A DNA stretch of 64,000 nt from Rhodococcus sp. P-2 (GCF_016598535.1 NZ_CP066779.1:868001-932000), one strand, 5' to 3'. Positions 37,824 through 48,094 are shown, numbered from the stretch's first letter. Made by a program: numbers and translations. The notes: a model not told the origin generated them from the letters alone.

Positions 37824-38865
37824 CGGACCGCTCTTCTACCTGCGCTCGCTGCACGAGCTTGTCGATTGCGTCCGTCACGATCGCCGGGAACTCGAGCTGC
37901 ACCAGATGGCCTGCCCCGTGAACTCGCACGAGTTCGGATTCGGGGAGATCGGCAGCGAGACGCTTCGAGCTGATGAACGGAATCATCATGTCTTGATCGC
38001 CGCAGATCACGACTGCCGGTGTGTTCGCGAGGACCTCGAGGGACGCGGACTCGTCGTGCAGTTCCAACGTCCGCAAGAAATTGACGATGGTCACGACCGA
38101 GGTCCGGTCGAGCATGCCGTCCGACAGTTCATGCAGCCGCGGGCTGACATCGGTGCCGTACGAGGCCGCACGCAGGATCGGCGTGATCAGTACTCGCGCA
38201 GCGCCGCGCGCATGCTGAACCACTCCTGGCGAGGTGCGCACTGCCAACCGGAACCCGTCGATGATCGGATTCTGCAGATTACGGGTCAGACCGGTCTCGG
38301 CCAGCCCGGCCGCCGTCGTCGCGACCAGCCCGACGCCGATGACTCGTCCCTCGAACCATTCGGGTCGCTGACCGGCGAGCGCGAGCACCGTCATGCCACC
38401 CATCGAGTGACCGACCAGAACTATCGGTCCCTTGGGCACTTTGGCCTCGACGACAGTCGCGAGGTCGCGGCCAAGCTGCGAGACCGTACAACTCTTCGAA
38501 CGCGACATGCCCGAATCTCCGTGTCCGCGCTGGTCGTAGAACACCATGCGAACCTTGTTGCCCCATCGCTCTTCGAGCTGGCGGCGCTGGAAATGCCAGG
38601 ACAGCGCACTCAGGCAGTACCCGTGCACGAAAACGACTGTCAGCGGAGCGTCATCCGGTCCCACTTCGCGAACTGCCAGCTCGACGCCGTCCTCGGTGCG
38701 CACAGTGCTCTTGCGGTCGCGCGTCATGAGGTCGAAGTCCTCGTCCGCGTAGATTTCCCGGCCCGGACGCGTCGCGGTCTTGAATGCATTCACGCCGGCC
38801 ATCGAGCCGAGCGCCACAGCGCTGAGCAGGCCACCGAGAATGCTCATCTTTCCTGCAGTCTTCAT
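37813..38865 (-). CDS. N-terminally anchored alpha/beta hydrolase
   Basis: The 350-aa protein begins with a membrane or signal segment ([20 protein letters not shown]), then an alpha/beta-hydrolase fold: oxyanion region [15 protein letters not shown], nucleophile elbow GHSMGG, an acid candidate in GDQDMMIP and the catalytic His in [10 protein letters not shown]. It is a serine hydrolase probably acting on a lipid or ester at the membrane. The start overlaps the alr stop (ATGA) and its end overlaps tsaE, so it is firmly inside the alr-tsaE-tsaB-rimI-tsaD transcript. Mycobacterial gene order has alr directly before tsaE here, as I recall. Confidence 0.9.
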   Translation of the reverse strand: MKTAGKMSILGGLLSAVALGSMAGVNAFKTATRPGREIYADEDFDLMTRDRKSTVRTEDGVELAVREVGPDDAPLTVVFVHGYCLSALSWHFQRRQLEERWGNKVRMVFYDQRGHGDSGMSRSKSCTVSQLGRDLATVVEAKVPKGPIVLVGHSMGGMTVLALAGQRPEWFEGRVIGVGLVATTAAGLAETGLTRNLQNPIIDGFRLAVRTSPGVVQHARGAARVLITPILRAASYGTDVSPRLHELSDGMLDRTSVVTIVNFLRTLELHDESASLEVLANTPAVVICGDQDMMIPFISSKRLAADLPESELVRVHGAGHLVQLEFPAIVTDAIDKLVQRAQVEERSDVG

Positions 38866-40064
38866 GACGTCTCTCCCCCGATGTACGTACGCACAGTGCG
38901 TCCACGTATTCCGGTCACGACCTCGTAGTGAATCGTGTCGAGTACATCGGCCCAGGCCTGCGCGTTGGGTTCGCCCTGATCGCCGTTGCCGAAGAAGATC
39001 GCGGTGTCACCTTCGCGAACTCCGTCGCCGTCCGGCCCCAGGTCCACCAATACCTGGTCCATGCAGATCCGCCCGACGGCCTGGCGACGCTTACCGCCCA
39101 ACTGCACTTCGAACTTGCCGCTGAGTGAACGAGACAGACCGTCGGCGTAGCCGACTGGAAGCAGCGCAAGAGTGGTGTCGTGCGGTGCGACCCACTGATG
39201 CCCGTAGGAGACGCCCTCTCCGGCGGCCACCTTCTTCACCAGAATCACCTTCGCTCGCAGCGTCATCGCCGGTCGTAAACCGAAATCTCCGAGTTCGGGC
39301 ACCGGAGACAATCCATATATCGCAATTCCGGGCCGAACCATGTCAAATTGCAGGTCAGGACGGGTGACTGTCGCGGCGGAGTTGGAAAGATGAACCACTT
39401 CGGGTTCGAATCCGCGAGCGCGGACGTCGGCAACCGCGTCGATCAAACGCTGCTTCTGCATGTCGATGACGTCGTGATGCGGTTCGTCCGAGTGCGCAAG
39501 ATGGGAGAACACTCCGCGCAGCCTGATCGTGCCCTCGTCCCGGGCAGTTGCGAGGTCGTCGAGCATCTTCGGCCACTCGGTTCTCGATACGCCGTTGCGA
39601 TTGAGACCGGTGTCCACCTTGAGCGTCACCGTCGCTGGTTGTCCCAGAACCCGTGCCGCGTCGACGACAGCAGCCAGGTGTCGCGGCGAGGACACGCCGA
39701 TCTCGACATCGGATCGGATCGCCGAGGAGAAATCGGCGTCGACGCCATGCAGCCAGGCCAGGACGGGAGCGGTGATGCCTGCCTCGCGAAGAACCAATGC
39801 CTCCGCGATGGTGGTGACGCCGAGTTCCCGGGCTCCGGCCGAGAGCGCCGTTCGCGCCACCGCAACTGCGCCGTGGTTGTATCCGTCCGCCTTGATGACC
39901 GCCATCAACGCGGCGTCCCCGGCAAATTCACGCAGAACACGCACGTTGTGCGCGATCGCGTCCAGATCGACGACTGCCTCCGTCTGCGGCCCTACTGCGT
40001 CTTCGAGTCGGCTCGCCTTCCCCTCGGCAGGCTCCTTCGGTGCTCTTCCCTGGGCAAGCGTCAT
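38862..40064 (-). CDS. alr: Alanine racemase
   Basis: Alr makes D-alanine for peptidoglycan using PLP. The frame extends to 40208, but the ATG at 40064 (MTLAQG) gives a normal 400 aa. The PLP lysine is in [17 protein letters not shown], the second catalytic residue is the Tyr of [10 protein letters not shown], and IYGLSPVPE and [13 protein letters not shown] are family signatures. It lies 55 bp after nnr and overlaps the hydrolase start, so it belongs to the long minus-strand operon. It corresponds to Rv3423c. Confidence 0.96.
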   Translation of the reverse strand: MTLAQGRAPKEPAEGKASRLEDAVGPQTEAVVDLDAIAHNVRVLREFAGDAALMAVIKADGYNHGAVAVARTALSAGARELGVTTIAEALVLREAGITAPVLAWLHGVDADFSSAIRSDVEIGVSSPRHLAAVVDAARVLGQPATVTLKVDTGLNRNGVSRTEWPKMLDDLATARDEGTIRLRGVFSHLAHSDEPHHDVIDMQKQRLIDAVADVRARGFEPEVVHLSNSAATVTRPDLQFDMVRPGIAIYGLSPVPELGDFGLRPAMTLRAKVILVKKVAAGEGVSYGHQWVAPHDTTLALLPVGYADGLSRSLSGKFEVQLGGKRRQAVGRICMDQVLVDLGPDGDGVREGDTAIFFGNGDQGEPNAQAWADVLDTIHYEVVTGIRGRTVRTYIGGETS

Positions 40065-40119
40065 GGCGACAATCCTGCCACCCACGCAGAATCGGACACG
40101 TGTTCGGGTTTGAACACCC

Positions 40120-41553
40120 TCAATCAAGGGCAAAAGAGCGAAGCACACGCACCGACTCGCGCAGACCTCCCAGCAGGGGCGAAGCCGAAATCGGTGCTCC
40201 GGCGACATCGCTCTGATCGCCGGCAGCGGCGATATTCGCAGCCAACGCGTGAGCCCGCGCCCCGACGGCCCCGGCTTCGAGAGGGCTCAGTCCCGCCGCC
40301 AGCAACGCGCCGATCACACCGGAGAGGATGTCGCCCGAGCCTGCGGTCGACGCCCAGGAGCCGCCGGCGTCGTTGACCAGGACCTCACCGCCGGGATCCG
40401 AAATCACCGTCGTACGGCCCTTCAGCAGAACGGTGACTCCGAGGCGCTCGGCGAGAGCACGTGTGGACGCGATTCTGTCGTCGCCCAGGGGTGTGAATCG
40501 TGCGAACTCGCCGGCGTGGGGCGTCAACAATGTCGGCGCGGTGCGGGCTGCGACAAGTTCGGGACGCTGAGCGAGGAGGGTGAGTCCGTCCGCATCGACA
40601 ACAACGGGTACATCAGTAGCCAGCACCGACGCCAGAAGCCGCGCGGCGTCGTCGTCAGTACCCATGCCGGGGCCGACCACCCAGGCCTGAACCCGCCCCG
40701 CGGCGTGGAACGTCTCACTGGCAATCACTTCCGGGAACCGGGCGAGCACCTCGGCGGAGCCGTGCCCGGCGTAGCGGACCAGGCCGGAAGTGGCGGTCAC
40801 CGCGGCGCCGGTACAGAGCACACCCGCGCCGGGATACTGCTCACTTCCCGCAACGATGCCCACCACACCCTGCGAATACTTGTCGTCCCCCGGGCCGGGC
40901 ACCGGCCACAGCGCACCGACTTCCGCCGGATCGAGTGAACCGAACTCGGGTTCGCCGACGTTCAATCCGATGTCCACGAGTTCGACACGACCACACAACG
41001 GAGCCGCGAGTACGTGTACGGGCTTGAGCGCGCCGAATGTGACCGTCACGTCAGCGGTCACCGACGGGCCGTCCACCGAGCCGGTGTTCGCGTCGACGCC
41101 GCTCGGAAGATCGACCGCCACGATCGGTGCATCCACATGGCCGACGAGTTCAGCCGCGTCAGGTCGCAGACCGCCGTGTCCGGAAATCCCGACGATGCCG
41201 TCGATCACCAGATCCGGGGACCCGACGTCGGCAGCGACTCGGCCACCGGCCTTCAAGAGAGCGTCGAGGCCCGCCCGATGAGCGCGCGCCGGATCGAGCA
41301 ACACGGCCCGCACGCTCACACCTCGTTTGCGGAGCAACGCACCCGCCCACAGGGCATCACCGCCGTTGTCGCCGGTACCGACCAGAAGCGTCACCGACCG
41401 ATGCGCGACCGATCCTGTACGGGAACGTAATTCGTCCGCGACGACTCGCGCAAGGCCGTAGGCCGCTCGACGCATCAGCACCCCGTCGGGCAGCTTGTCG
41501 AGCAGCGGCGCCTCCGCTGCTCGCACCTGATCGGCTGTGTAGTACCCACGCAT
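40120..41553 (-). CDS. nnr: Bifunctional NAD(P)H-hydrate epimerase/ADP-dependent dehydratase
   Basis: This 477-aa enzyme repairs hydrated NADH and NADPH. The N-terminal epimerase half (YjeF_N) has [19 protein letters not shown] and [12 protein letters not shown]. The C-terminal dehydratase half (ribokinase-like) has HAGSEVL-type residues in [44 protein letters not shown] and the catalytic [23 protein letters not shown]. It matches Rv3433c in position between glmS and alr. It is probably the first gene of the operon running to tsaD. Confidence 0.95.
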   Translation of the reverse strand: MRGYYTADQVRAAEAPLLDKLPDGVLMRRAAYGLARVVADELRSRTGSVAHRSVTLLVGTGDNGGDALWAGALLRKRGVSVRAVLLDPARAHRAGLDALLKAGGRVAADVGSPDLVIDGIVGISGHGGLRPDAAELVGHVDAPIVAVDLPSGVDANTGSVDGPSVTADVTVTFGALKPVHVLAAPLCGRVELVDIGLNVGEPEFGSLDPAEVGALWPVPGPGDDKYSQGVVGIVAGSEQYPGAGVLCTGAAVTATSGLVRYAGHGSAEVLARFPEVIASETFHAAGRVQAWVVGPGMGTDDDAARLLASVLATDVPVVVDADGLTLLAQRPELVAARTAPTLLTPHAGEFARFTPLGDDRIASTRALAERLGVTVLLKGRTTVISDPGGEVLVNDAGGSWASTAGSGDILSGVIGALLAAGLSPLEAGAVGARAHALAANIAAAGDQSDVAGAPISASPLLGGLRESVRVLRSFALD

Positions 41554-41591
41554 GTCGGAACCCTTCAGTTGCCGTCGCTACCCTCGGAACC

Positions 41592-41963
41592 ATGAAATCA
41601 CGTCTTCGCCCGGCAATCGCGGGACTCGTCCTCGCCCTCGGTCTGGTCGGGTGCAGTTCCAGCACAGACACCACACCATCTGCGGCCGAAACGACGGCGA
41701 GCGGACCCGTGGTGACCATCTCCGGGATGGCGTACTCCCCCGCTTCCCTCACCGTGAACGTCGGCGACACCGTCACGTGGGTATTCGACGACAACGGAAT
41801 GGCCCACGACGTCAACGGCCTCGGCGACGCGAAGGGCAAACTCCGCAGTCCGCTCAAGAAATCGGGAACCTACACCTACACGTTCACCGAACCCGGAACT
41901 TACGACTACACCTGCACACCGCATCCCGAGATGCGCGGAACCGTCGTCGTTCAAGCGCCGTAA
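41592..41963 (+). CDS. Cupredoxin-like copper lipoprotein
   Basis: The ATG at 41592 gives 123 aa; the frame upstream overlaps nnr and is not coding. A lipoprotein signal ends at LVGC. The mature part is a plastocyanin/azurin-type fold with the four type 1 copper ligands: His in MAHDVNG, then Cys, His and Met in TCTPHPEM. It should be a membrane-anchored extracytoplasmic electron carrier or copper-binding protein. It is transcribed alone, divergent from nnr, and ends at a perfect terminator. Confidence 0.9.
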   Translation: MKSRLRPAIAGLVLALGLVGCSSSTDTTPSAAETTASGPVVTISGMAYSPASLTVNVGDTVTWVFDDNGMAHDVNGLGDAKGKLRSPLKKSGTYTYTFTEPGTYDYTCTPHPEMRGTVVVQAP

Positions 41964-41967
41964 TGCA

Positions 41968-42003
41968 CTCGGGCCCCGCAGTCTTTCGACTGCGGGGCCC
42001 GAG
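41968..42003. terminator. Perfect 16-bp bidirectional terminator
   Basis: CTCGGGCCCCGCAGTC (41968-41983) pairs with GACTGCGGGGCCCGAG (41988-42003) around TTTC, between the convergent cupredoxin and glmS genes. Confidence 0.93.
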
Positions 42004-42017
42004 CTGTCTTGCGAAAG

Positions 42018-43880
42018 CTATTCGACCGTAACCGATTTCGCCAGGTTACGCGGCTTGTCGACGTCGTAGCCGCGTGCGGCTGCAACCTCGGCCGCAAAGA
42101 TCTGCAACGGAACCGTGGACAGCAACGGCTGCAGCAGGGTAGGTGATGCCGGAATCTCGATCAGGTGATCCGCGTGCGCCGCGGCGACGGTGTCGCCTTC
42201 CTCCGCGATGACGATCGTCGTCGCACCGCGCGCTTTGATCTCCTGAATGTTGGACACCAACTTCGAGTGCAGGACAGCGCGGCCCTGCGGCGACGGCATG
42301 ACGATGATGACCGGAAGGTCCTCCTCGATCAAGGCGATCGGGCCGTGCTTGAGCTCACCGGCGGCAAAGCCCTCGGCGTGCATGTACGCAAGCTCCTTGA
42401 GCTTGAGCGCACCCTCGAGCGCCACCGGGTAGCCGACGTGGCGACCCAGAAACAGCACGGTCGACGCGTGCGCGAACTGGCGTGCCAACGCGCGCACCGG
42501 TTCTGCGGTCTCGAGTACCTTGCTGACCAAAGCGGGCATCGCTTCGAGGTCGGCATACTCGCGGGCAACCTCGTCCGGATATTTGGTGCCGCGCGCCTGC
42601 GCCAAAGCCAAACCGACGAGGTAGTTCGCGGTCACCTGCGCAAGGAACGCCTTGGTGGACGCGACCGCGATTTCCGGTCCTGCCCGGGTGTAGAGGACGG
42701 CGTCGGCCTCGCGAGGGATCTGCGCACCGTTGGTGTTGCAGATCGCGAGGACCCGTGCCTTCTGATCCTTGGCATGCTTGACAGCTTCGAGTGTGTCGGC
42801 CGTCTCCCCCGACTGCGAGATCGCGACGACGAGCGTCGAACGATCGAGAACCGGGTCGCGGTAACGGAATTCGCTGGCGAGTTCGACCTCGACAGGTAGA
42901 CGCGTCCAATGCTCGATCGCGTACTTCGCCAACAGACCGGAATGGTAAGCACTACCGCAGGCGACGACGAACACCTTGTCGACGTCGCGCAGCTCCTGGT
43001 CCGACAACCGCTGCTCGTCGAGGACGATCTTCCCGTTCTCGAAGTGTCCGAGGAGGGTGTCGGCAACCGCAGTCGGCTGCTCTTCGATCTCCTTGAGCAT
43101 GAAGTAGTCGTGACCACCCTTTTCGGCGGCCGCGAGATCCCAGTCGATGCGGAACGGGCGTCCTTCTGCCTCGTTGCCCGCGAAGTCCGAGATCCGGTAG
43201 CTGTCGGCAGTGATCACCACTGCCTGATCCTGTCCGAGTTCAACCGCATCGCGCGTGTGCTCGATGAACGCGGCGACGTCGGAGCCGAGGAACATCTCGC
43301 CCTCACCGACACCGACGACGAGCGGCGTCGAGCGACGGGCGGCGACGATCGTGTCCGCGTGGTCGGCGTGCGTGAAGACGAGCGTGAACGCACCTTCCAA
43401 CCGGCGAACCACCGACAGGGCACTCTCGATGAAGTCGCCTGCCGTCGGCCCCTGCACGTACGCCCGGGCTACCAGGTGGACTGCCACCTCGGAATCCGTG
43501 TCGCTCTGAAGCTCGACGCCTGCAGCCTCGAGCTCCGCTCGCAGCGGGGCGAAGTTCTCGATGATTCCGTTGTGAACGACAGCCAGCTTGCCCGACGCAT
43601 CACGATGCGGGTGTGCATTGCGATCCGTCGGACGCCCGTGCGTCGCCCACCGGGTATGGCCCATACCGGACGTACCGACGAAGTGATCCGCGCCGTACTC
43701 GCCGAGCTCCGCCTCGAGGTTGGCCAACTTACCGGCCTTACGCTCGATCTCGACCCCACCGGTTCCGTCGAGAATCGCGATTCCCGACGAGTCGTACCCG
43801 CGATACTCCATTCGCCGTAAAGCCTCCACCACAACGCCCAGAGCTGGGCGGTGGCCGACGTATCCCACGATTCCGCACAT
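42018..43880 (-). CDS. glmS: Glucosamine-6-phosphate synthase (isomerising)
   Basis: GlmS makes glucosamine-6-phosphate from fructose-6-phosphate and glutamine, the entry to cell-wall amino sugars. The 620-aa protein begins with the amidotransferase nucleophile Cys2 (MCGIVGYVGHR), shows TRWATHGRPTDRNAHPH, and has two SIS domains (VACGSAYHSGLLAKY, VVAISQSGETADTLEA; FLGRHVGYPVALEGALKLKE). It ends DKPRNLAKSVTVE, the family terminus. It pairs functionally with glmM at 46689. Confidence 0.97.
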   Translation of the reverse strand: MCGIVGYVGHRPALGVVVEALRRMEYRGYDSSGIAILDGTGGVEIERKAGKLANLEAELGEYGADHFVGTSGMGHTRWATHGRPTDRNAHPHRDASGKLAVVHNGIIENFAPLRAELEAAGVELQSDTDSEVAVHLVARAYVQGPTAGDFIESALSVVRRLEGAFTLVFTHADHADTIVAARRSTPLVVGVGEGEMFLGSDVAAFIEHTRDAVELGQDQAVVITADSYRISDFAGNEAEGRPFRIDWDLAAAEKGGHDYFMLKEIEEQPTAVADTLLGHFENGKIVLDEQRLSDQELRDVDKVFVVACGSAYHSGLLAKYAIEHWTRLPVEVELASEFRYRDPVLDRSTLVVAISQSGETADTLEAVKHAKDQKARVLAICNTNGAQIPREADAVLYTRAGPEIAVASTKAFLAQVTANYLVGLALAQARGTKYPDEVAREYADLEAMPALVSKVLETAEPVRALARQFAHASTVLFLGRHVGYPVALEGALKLKELAYMHAEGFAAGELKHGPIALIEEDLPVIIVMPSPQGRAVLHSKLVSNIQEIKARGATTIVIAEEGDTVAAAHADHLIEIPASPTLLQPLLSTVPLQIFAAEVAAARGYDVDKPRNLAKSVTVE

Positions 43881-43992
43881 GGTGACTCAGGGTACTTGGA
43901 CATCGGCAGTGGGCGCATTTTGCGGTTCCCGCACCTGGTTGCAGTGTCCGCTCCGCATACACGAGGCGGCTCATCGGATAACGTCTTCAACC

Positions 43993-44832
43993 GTGGCACC
44001 GAAACTGAAGACACTGACCCGTGAGCTGTCCAAGCGCGGCCCGCATCGAGTTCTCCGCGGCAACCTCGCCCTGGCCGGACAGCCGGGTGTCGTGTACACG
44101 CCGGAAACCGGTTTCAATCTCCCCGCCGTTGCCTTCGCGCACGGGTGGATGGTCGGGTCCCACAAGTACGAGCAGACACTCCAGCACCTCGCTTCCTGGG
44201 GAATCGTCGCAGCGGCGCCCGACAGCGAACGCGGTCCGGTCCCGTCACATCTCGGATTGGCGGCAGATCTTCGGGCCACTCTCGACATCTGCGTCGGCGT
44301 ACGCCTCGGCCCCGGCCAGATCAGCGTCCAACCCGATCGGGTCGCCTTTGCCGGTCACGGCATGGGCGCGGGCGCGGCAGTGCTGGCGGCAGCTCAACGT
44401 GGGGATGTCGGTGCGGTGGCCGCGCTGTTCCCAGCCCCGACGGCACCCAAGGCGGAGAACTACGCGTCGAAGATCACAGCGCCCGGATTGATCCTCGCCG
44501 GCGAAGACGACGTCGATTCCATGACCAGCAATGCCCGCCCCCTGAGCGTGGAGTGGGGCGGACCCGTCGTGGCACGTACCGTGAACGACGGTCAGGACGC
44601 CGGACTGATCGAAGGCCGACGACTCCTCGGCGCTCTGGGTCTCGGTGGGTCCGAGCGTAAGACACAGGCCGCCACACGGTGCCTGCTCACGGGCTTCCTG
44701 TTGTTCCATCTGACCGGAGACAAGAAGTACAAGGACTTCGCTGATCCCGACGTCGAGATTCCGCACACGTCACCGTTGCTCCCTGTCGAACCTCACTCCG
44801 ACGCGCGGGCCAGCCAGCTGTTGCGTAAGTAG
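43993..44832 (+). CDS. Alpha/beta hydrolase (Rv3438 type)
   Basis: The GTG at 43993 gives 279 aa (VAPKLKTLTREL). The fold resembles dienelactone-hydrolase/chlorophyllase-type enzymes: VAFAHGWMVGSHKYEQTL, a nucleophile elbow position in VAFAGHGMGAGAAVLAAA, and ILAGEDDVDSM at the acid position. At the elbow, G-H-G-M-G has Gly where Ser is expected, so a conventional serine nucleophile is missing. The protein may be catalytically altered. It matches Rv3438 in length and position. TAACGT ends eight bases before the GTG, so it may be leaderless. Its 3' end overlaps the next, convergent gene by 40 bp. Confidence 0.82.
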   Translation: MAPKLKTLTRELSKRGPHRVLRGNLALAGQPGVVYTPETGFNLPAVAFAHGWMVGSHKYEQTLQHLASWGIVAAAPDSERGPVPSHLGLAADLRATLDICVGVRLGPGQISVQPDRVAFAGHGMGAGAAVLAAAQRGDVGAVAALFPAPTAPKAENYASKITAPGLILAGEDDVDSMTSNARPLSVEWGGPVVARTVNDGQDAGLIEGRRLLGALGLGGSERKTQAATRCLLTGFLLFHLTGDKKYKDFADPDVEIPHTSPLLPVEPHSDARASQLLRK

Positions 44833-45101
44833 GGGTCCGGGCTCGCCCCCGTCATCGGCGGCGGGCTCGGCTCAGTCGGCGTCGGCTCGGACGCGGACCG
44901 CAGGTACGGGCCGACTCCGACGGAGCTGTCAGGATCGCTGTCAGCGGTGTCGTTCGCGGCAACTTCGGTATCGAATCGCAGCGACGGTGGGCTCCGACGC
45001 GCTTCCTCGGTCCCCGCGACTGCTCTGCGCTCACGGAAATCGTCGAGTTGAGCATCGAGGGTTCGCCGGATCGCTTCGAACGGCGCGTGTACGGACTTCA
45101 C
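44793..45101 (-). CDS. Small proline-rich protein, last in the Rv3440c-Rv3439c-like operon
   Basis: This 102-aa product starts in an ATGA overlap with the upstream gene, the best evidence that it is real, although it overlaps a convergent gene by 40 bp at its 3' end. It has a short amphipathic start (FEAIRRTLDAQLDDFRERRAV) and a disordered Ser/Pro/Asp-rich remainder (PTEPSPPPMTGASPDPYL). No family is recognised. A secreted or chaperone-like accessory for the neighbours is speculation. Confidence 0.6.
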   Translation of the reverse strand: MKSVHAPFEAIRRTLDAQLDDFRERRAVAGTEEARRSPPSLRFDTEVAANDTADSDPDSSVGVGPYLRSASEPTPTEPSPPPMTGASPDPYLRNSWLARASE

Positions 45102-46246
45102 AGCGGACCAGCGCCGGCCAACTCGGCACCCGTCTCGTCGGCGGGGACGGCAGACGACTCCTCGGGCACTGCGACAGGCGGCTCCGCGTCTGGCTCCATC
45201 TTCGGACCCGGCGCCGGCAATACCTCAGCGGCGGAAACCTCAGTGATGGATACCTCGGTGGTGGTTTCAACCGGCAGCTCGGGCTGAAGTACCTCCGACT
45301 GGGGCGGTTCCTGCAGCGTTTCCTGATCGGCATCGAATACTATTCGCGGCCAACCATTTTCGTCCAACTCCACGCTGACCGACGCAGCGCTCCCGTCAGC
45401 GCCGGTGACCTCGAGACTCACCCCGCGACCGTCGGGAGTAATCGAGAAGCCCCACACGCTGCCGCCGATCGAAAACGAGAACGGCGAAGCCGCGGCACAG
45501 GAAGCGCTCGGCTCCGCGACCGGCAAGCTTGACGGGAACGCATCTGTCAGCCACTGCGTCGCAACGTCGAAAGCATCACCTACTGCACTCGCGCACTGCG
45601 TACACGCCCTGTCGAATTCGTCGCGAGCGTCCAGATACACCGAACGAAAAACTGTCTCCAGCCATTGCTCCGCACCACAACCGCTGGAAGCGGCGCGGGT
45701 CAGCTGCTCGATCTCCCCCACGCCCAGACCGCCGATCGTCGCCCGGTCGAGACTGGCCACCTTGAAAGCCTTGTCGGCCAGCGCCGTTCGAACAGTCCGC
45801 GCGAATTCGTCAGCCAGTGCGATCAACAGTGGCGCCGAATCTGCATCGGACCGAGCTTCTCGCCTCGCCCCGAAGACCTGATCTACGACCACATCCACTC
45901 CGGAAACATTCCACACCGCTGGAAGGTTCTCCGCCAGGGCCGTCAGCATCGTGATCTCCGCGACCGAACCATCCACGGCCCCAGCCAAGTCCGACACGTC
46001 TCGCGTCAGTGCCTCCAAATCGATGCCCACTTCTGCACGATACGAATCCTCGTAGGACGTGAGCAGTCGTTCTTCGAAACCCAACTGAGTGGCCAGGTCG
46101 TGAAATCGACCGAAGAACTGCAGTCCTCTCGCACCAGCATCCAGGATCTCGTCGGGATGCACGAGCGAATCACGCAGTGCAAGAACATCTTCGACGAAGC
46201 CAAAGCCGCTCGCCACGGCGTGAGGCGTCACGCTGTTGGGGGTCAC
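45098..46246 (-). CDS. Conserved protein of Rv3439c type with acidic Pro-rich tail
   Basis: The 382-aa protein has a ~230-residue largely helical N-terminal part rich in Ala (FGFVEDVLALRDSLVHPDEI, SDLAGAVDGSVAEITMLTAL), then a short beta-type domain (FSFSIGGSVWGFSITPDGRG), then a ~90-residue acidic Pro/Glu tail. No signal peptide is seen. Position next to glmM and the small gene upstream matches Rv3439c. It is coupled to both neighbours by ATGA overlaps. The helical start plus disordered end resembles EspB-like type VII substrates, but no WxG or YxxxD/E motif was seen. Confidence 0.7.
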   Translation of the reverse strand: MTPNSVTPHAVASGFGFVEDVLALRDSLVHPDEILDAGARGLQFFGRFHDLATQLGFEERLLTSYEDSYRAEVGIDLEALTRDVSDLAGAVDGSVAEITMLTALAENLPAVWNVSGVDVVVDQVFGARREARSDADSAPLLIALADEFARTVRTALADKAFKVASLDRATIGGLGVGEIEQLTRAASSGCGAEQWLETVFRSVYLDARDEFDRACTQCASAVGDAFDVATQWLTDAFPSSLPVAEPSASCAAASPFSFSIGGSVWGFSITPDGRGVSLEVTGADGSAASVSVELDENGWPRIVFDADQETLQEPPQSEVLQPELPVETTTEVSITEVSAAEVLPAPGPKMEPDAEPPVAVPEESSAVPADETGAELAGAGPL

Positions 46247-46548
46247 GAAGTCGACCCGCCGGAGCCGCGCAACCGCTGCGCGCCCGCACGGTCCACGTCG
46301 ACGACCGCCTCGGTCGAGGAGGAAAGCCTGCGCCCCAGCATCTCGAGAAAATCGGCACGCCCGACCAAGCGAGAATTCACGACCGCCAATGCCGAAGCCA
46401 ACGCGACTCCGTGCTCGGCATAGTCACGGCCCGAAACACCACCGCCGAATCGCAAATGCCTGATCGATTCCGCAGAAGCTCGCAGATCCTGAGCCGCCGA
46501 CACCGCATGGCGTGCCAATTCATCTGTTCCAGCACGGTCGACGTCCAC
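46243..46548 (-). CDS. Small WXG100-like helical protein (Rv3440c type)
   Basis: This 101-aa protein starts at a GTG behind GGGGGTCG and ends overlapping the next gene in ATGA. It is Ala-rich and helical with two long amphipathic segments (AGTDELARHAVSAAQDLRAS and YAEHGVALASALAVVNSRL), length typical of WXG100 proteins, but lacks the Trp-x-Gly turn; a GGG stretch sits where the turn would be. Position matches Rv3440c. It may pair with the following protein as a type VII-type heterodimer; this is inference. Confidence 0.68.
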   Translation of the reverse strand: MDVDRAGTDELARHAVSAAQDLRASAESIRHLRFGGGVSGRDYAEHGVALASALAVVNSRLVGRADFLEMLGRRLSSSTEAVVDVDRAGAQRLRGSGGSTS

Positions 46549-46622
46549 GAGCGACCCCCAAGTTTGAGCGGAACCACTCGCACGTCGAGCGGCCTATGAC
46601 TCCTTGGACGCAGCGGGGCGCA

Positions 46623-46678
46623 TTTACGTTCCCTCGAAAACGCGAACGCGTCTACGTTTTCTCGGCAACGCGAACTCG
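46623..46678. repeat. Two 28-bp direct repeats between glmM and the Rv3440c-like operon
   Basis: Units 46623-46650 and 46651-46678 are identical at 22 of 28 positions, sharing TACGTT, CTCG and AACGCGAAC. They lie about 75-130 bp upstream of the GTG at 46548 and after the glmM stop, so they could be regulator sites for the small operon. Confidence 0.65.
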
Positions 46679-46688
46679 CGATGTGGGG

Positions 46689-48026
46689 CTACACCGAACC
46701 GACGATCTCGGCCAACTGGTCGGCCAACTTCTGCGCGAGCGGGAGTTCGGTTGCTTCGACCATGACGCGGACCAGTTGCTCTGTCCCCGACGGACGCAGG
46801 AGCACTCGACCACCGTCACCGAGAACGCGCTCGGCGTCCGCGACTGCCGCAAGTACCGACGGCGACGCTGCCACCGTCGCCTTGTCGCCGACCTTGACGT
46901 TGATCAGCACCTGCGGGAGGGTGGTCATCGTTGCGGCCAATGCGGATGCCGACTTGCGCGTACGAGCCATGCGTCCGAGCAAACGGAGACCGGTGAGAAT
47001 TCCATCGCCTGTGGTACCGAACGCCGGCAACACGACATGGCCTGACTGTTCTCCACCGAGGCTGTACCCGCCCGCACGCAGTTCTTCCAAGACATAGCGG
47101 TCACCTACGGCCGCCGTCACGACGTTGATTCCGGCCTCCCGCATCGCGATGTGCAACCCGAGATTGCTCATGACGGTCGCGACGAGAGTGTTCTCGACCA
47201 ATTCGCCGGCTTCATTCATCGCGATCGCCAGAACAGCCATGATCGCGTCTCCGTCGACCACCGCTCCGGTCTCGTCGACTGCCAGGCAGCGGTCCGCGTC
47301 GCCGTCGTGTGCGAGCCCTAGATCCGCCCCGTGATCGACCACGGCTTTCTGAAGATTCTCCAGGTGCGTCGATCCGCAACCGTCGTTGATGTTGAGGCCG
47401 TCGGGATCGGCGCTGATCGCGATGACGCGAGCGCCCGCTGCGGCGTAGGCAGCCGGTGCGAGCGCGGAAGCGGCGCCGTTGGCGCAGTCGACGACAACGG
47501 TGAGTCCGGCAAGCGGCTCGCTAGCCGCGCTCGCCAGATGTGCCAGGTACAACTGAGAGGCGTCGTCGGCGGTACGGACTCGGCCGATCCCGGCACCGGT
47601 CGGAAGTACAGGCGCTGCAGCGCCGTCGAGCGCATCCTCGATCGCCACCTCGACGGCGTCGTCCAGCTTGTGTCCACCGGCCGCGAAGATCTTGATTCCG
47701 TTGTCCGGCATGGGATTATGCGATGCCGAAATCATGACACCGAGACTGGCGTCGAGCTTTGCCGTCAAGTAGGCAACTGCCGGAGTCGGAAGAATACCCA
47801 CGTCGAGCACGTCGACGCCTGCGGAACTCAACCCGGCCGTCACCGCAGCCTGAAGCATCTCACCGCTGGCGCGAGGATCGCGGCCGATCACGGCGGTCGG
47901 GCGTGCATCCGAGGTGTCGGCTGTCAGTACGCTCGCCGCGGCCACTGCCAATCTCAATGCGAGATCTGCAGTCAGATCCGAATTGGCAAGTCCACGAACA
48001 CCGTCAGTACCGAACAACCGACCCAT
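46689..48026 (-). CDS. glmM: Phosphoglucosamine mutase
   Basis: GlmM converts glucosamine-6-phosphate to glucosamine-1-phosphate for UDP-GlcNAc. The frame is open to 48176, but the ATG at 48026 behind AGGAG gives 445 aa and the family start [12 protein letters not shown]. The phosphoserine is in [17 protein letters not shown] near residue 103, the metal loop is [14 protein letters not shown], and the C-terminal phosphate loop is [18 protein letters not shown]. It lies after rpsI, separated by a hairpin, and matches Rv3441c. Confidence 0.97.
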   Translation of the reverse strand: MGRLFGTDGVRGLANSDLTADLALRLAVAAASVLTADTSDARPTAVIGRDPRASGEMLQAAVTAGLSSAGVDVLDVGILPTPAVAYLTAKLDASLGVMISASHNPMPDNGIKIFAAGGHKLDDAVEVAIEDALDGAAAPVLPTGAGIGRVRTADDASQLYLAHLASAASEPLAGLTVVVDCANGAASALAPAAYAAAGARVIAISADPDGLNINDGCGSTHLENLQKAVVDHGADLGLAHDGDADRCLAVDETGAVVDGDAIMAVLAIAMNEAGELVENTLVATVMSNLGLHIAMREAGINVVTAAVGDRYVLEELRAGGYSLGGEQSGHVVLPAFGTTGDGILTGLRLLGRMARTRKSASALAATMTTLPQVLINVKVGDKATVAASPSVLAAVADAERVLGDGGRVLLRPSGTEQLVRVMVEATELPLAQKLADQLAEIVGSV

Positions 48027-48094
48027 AGAACGACTCCTGAATCCTGTGAACCTCGAGAATGGAACTCGAGAATGGAATTTCTCCGAGAAACACA

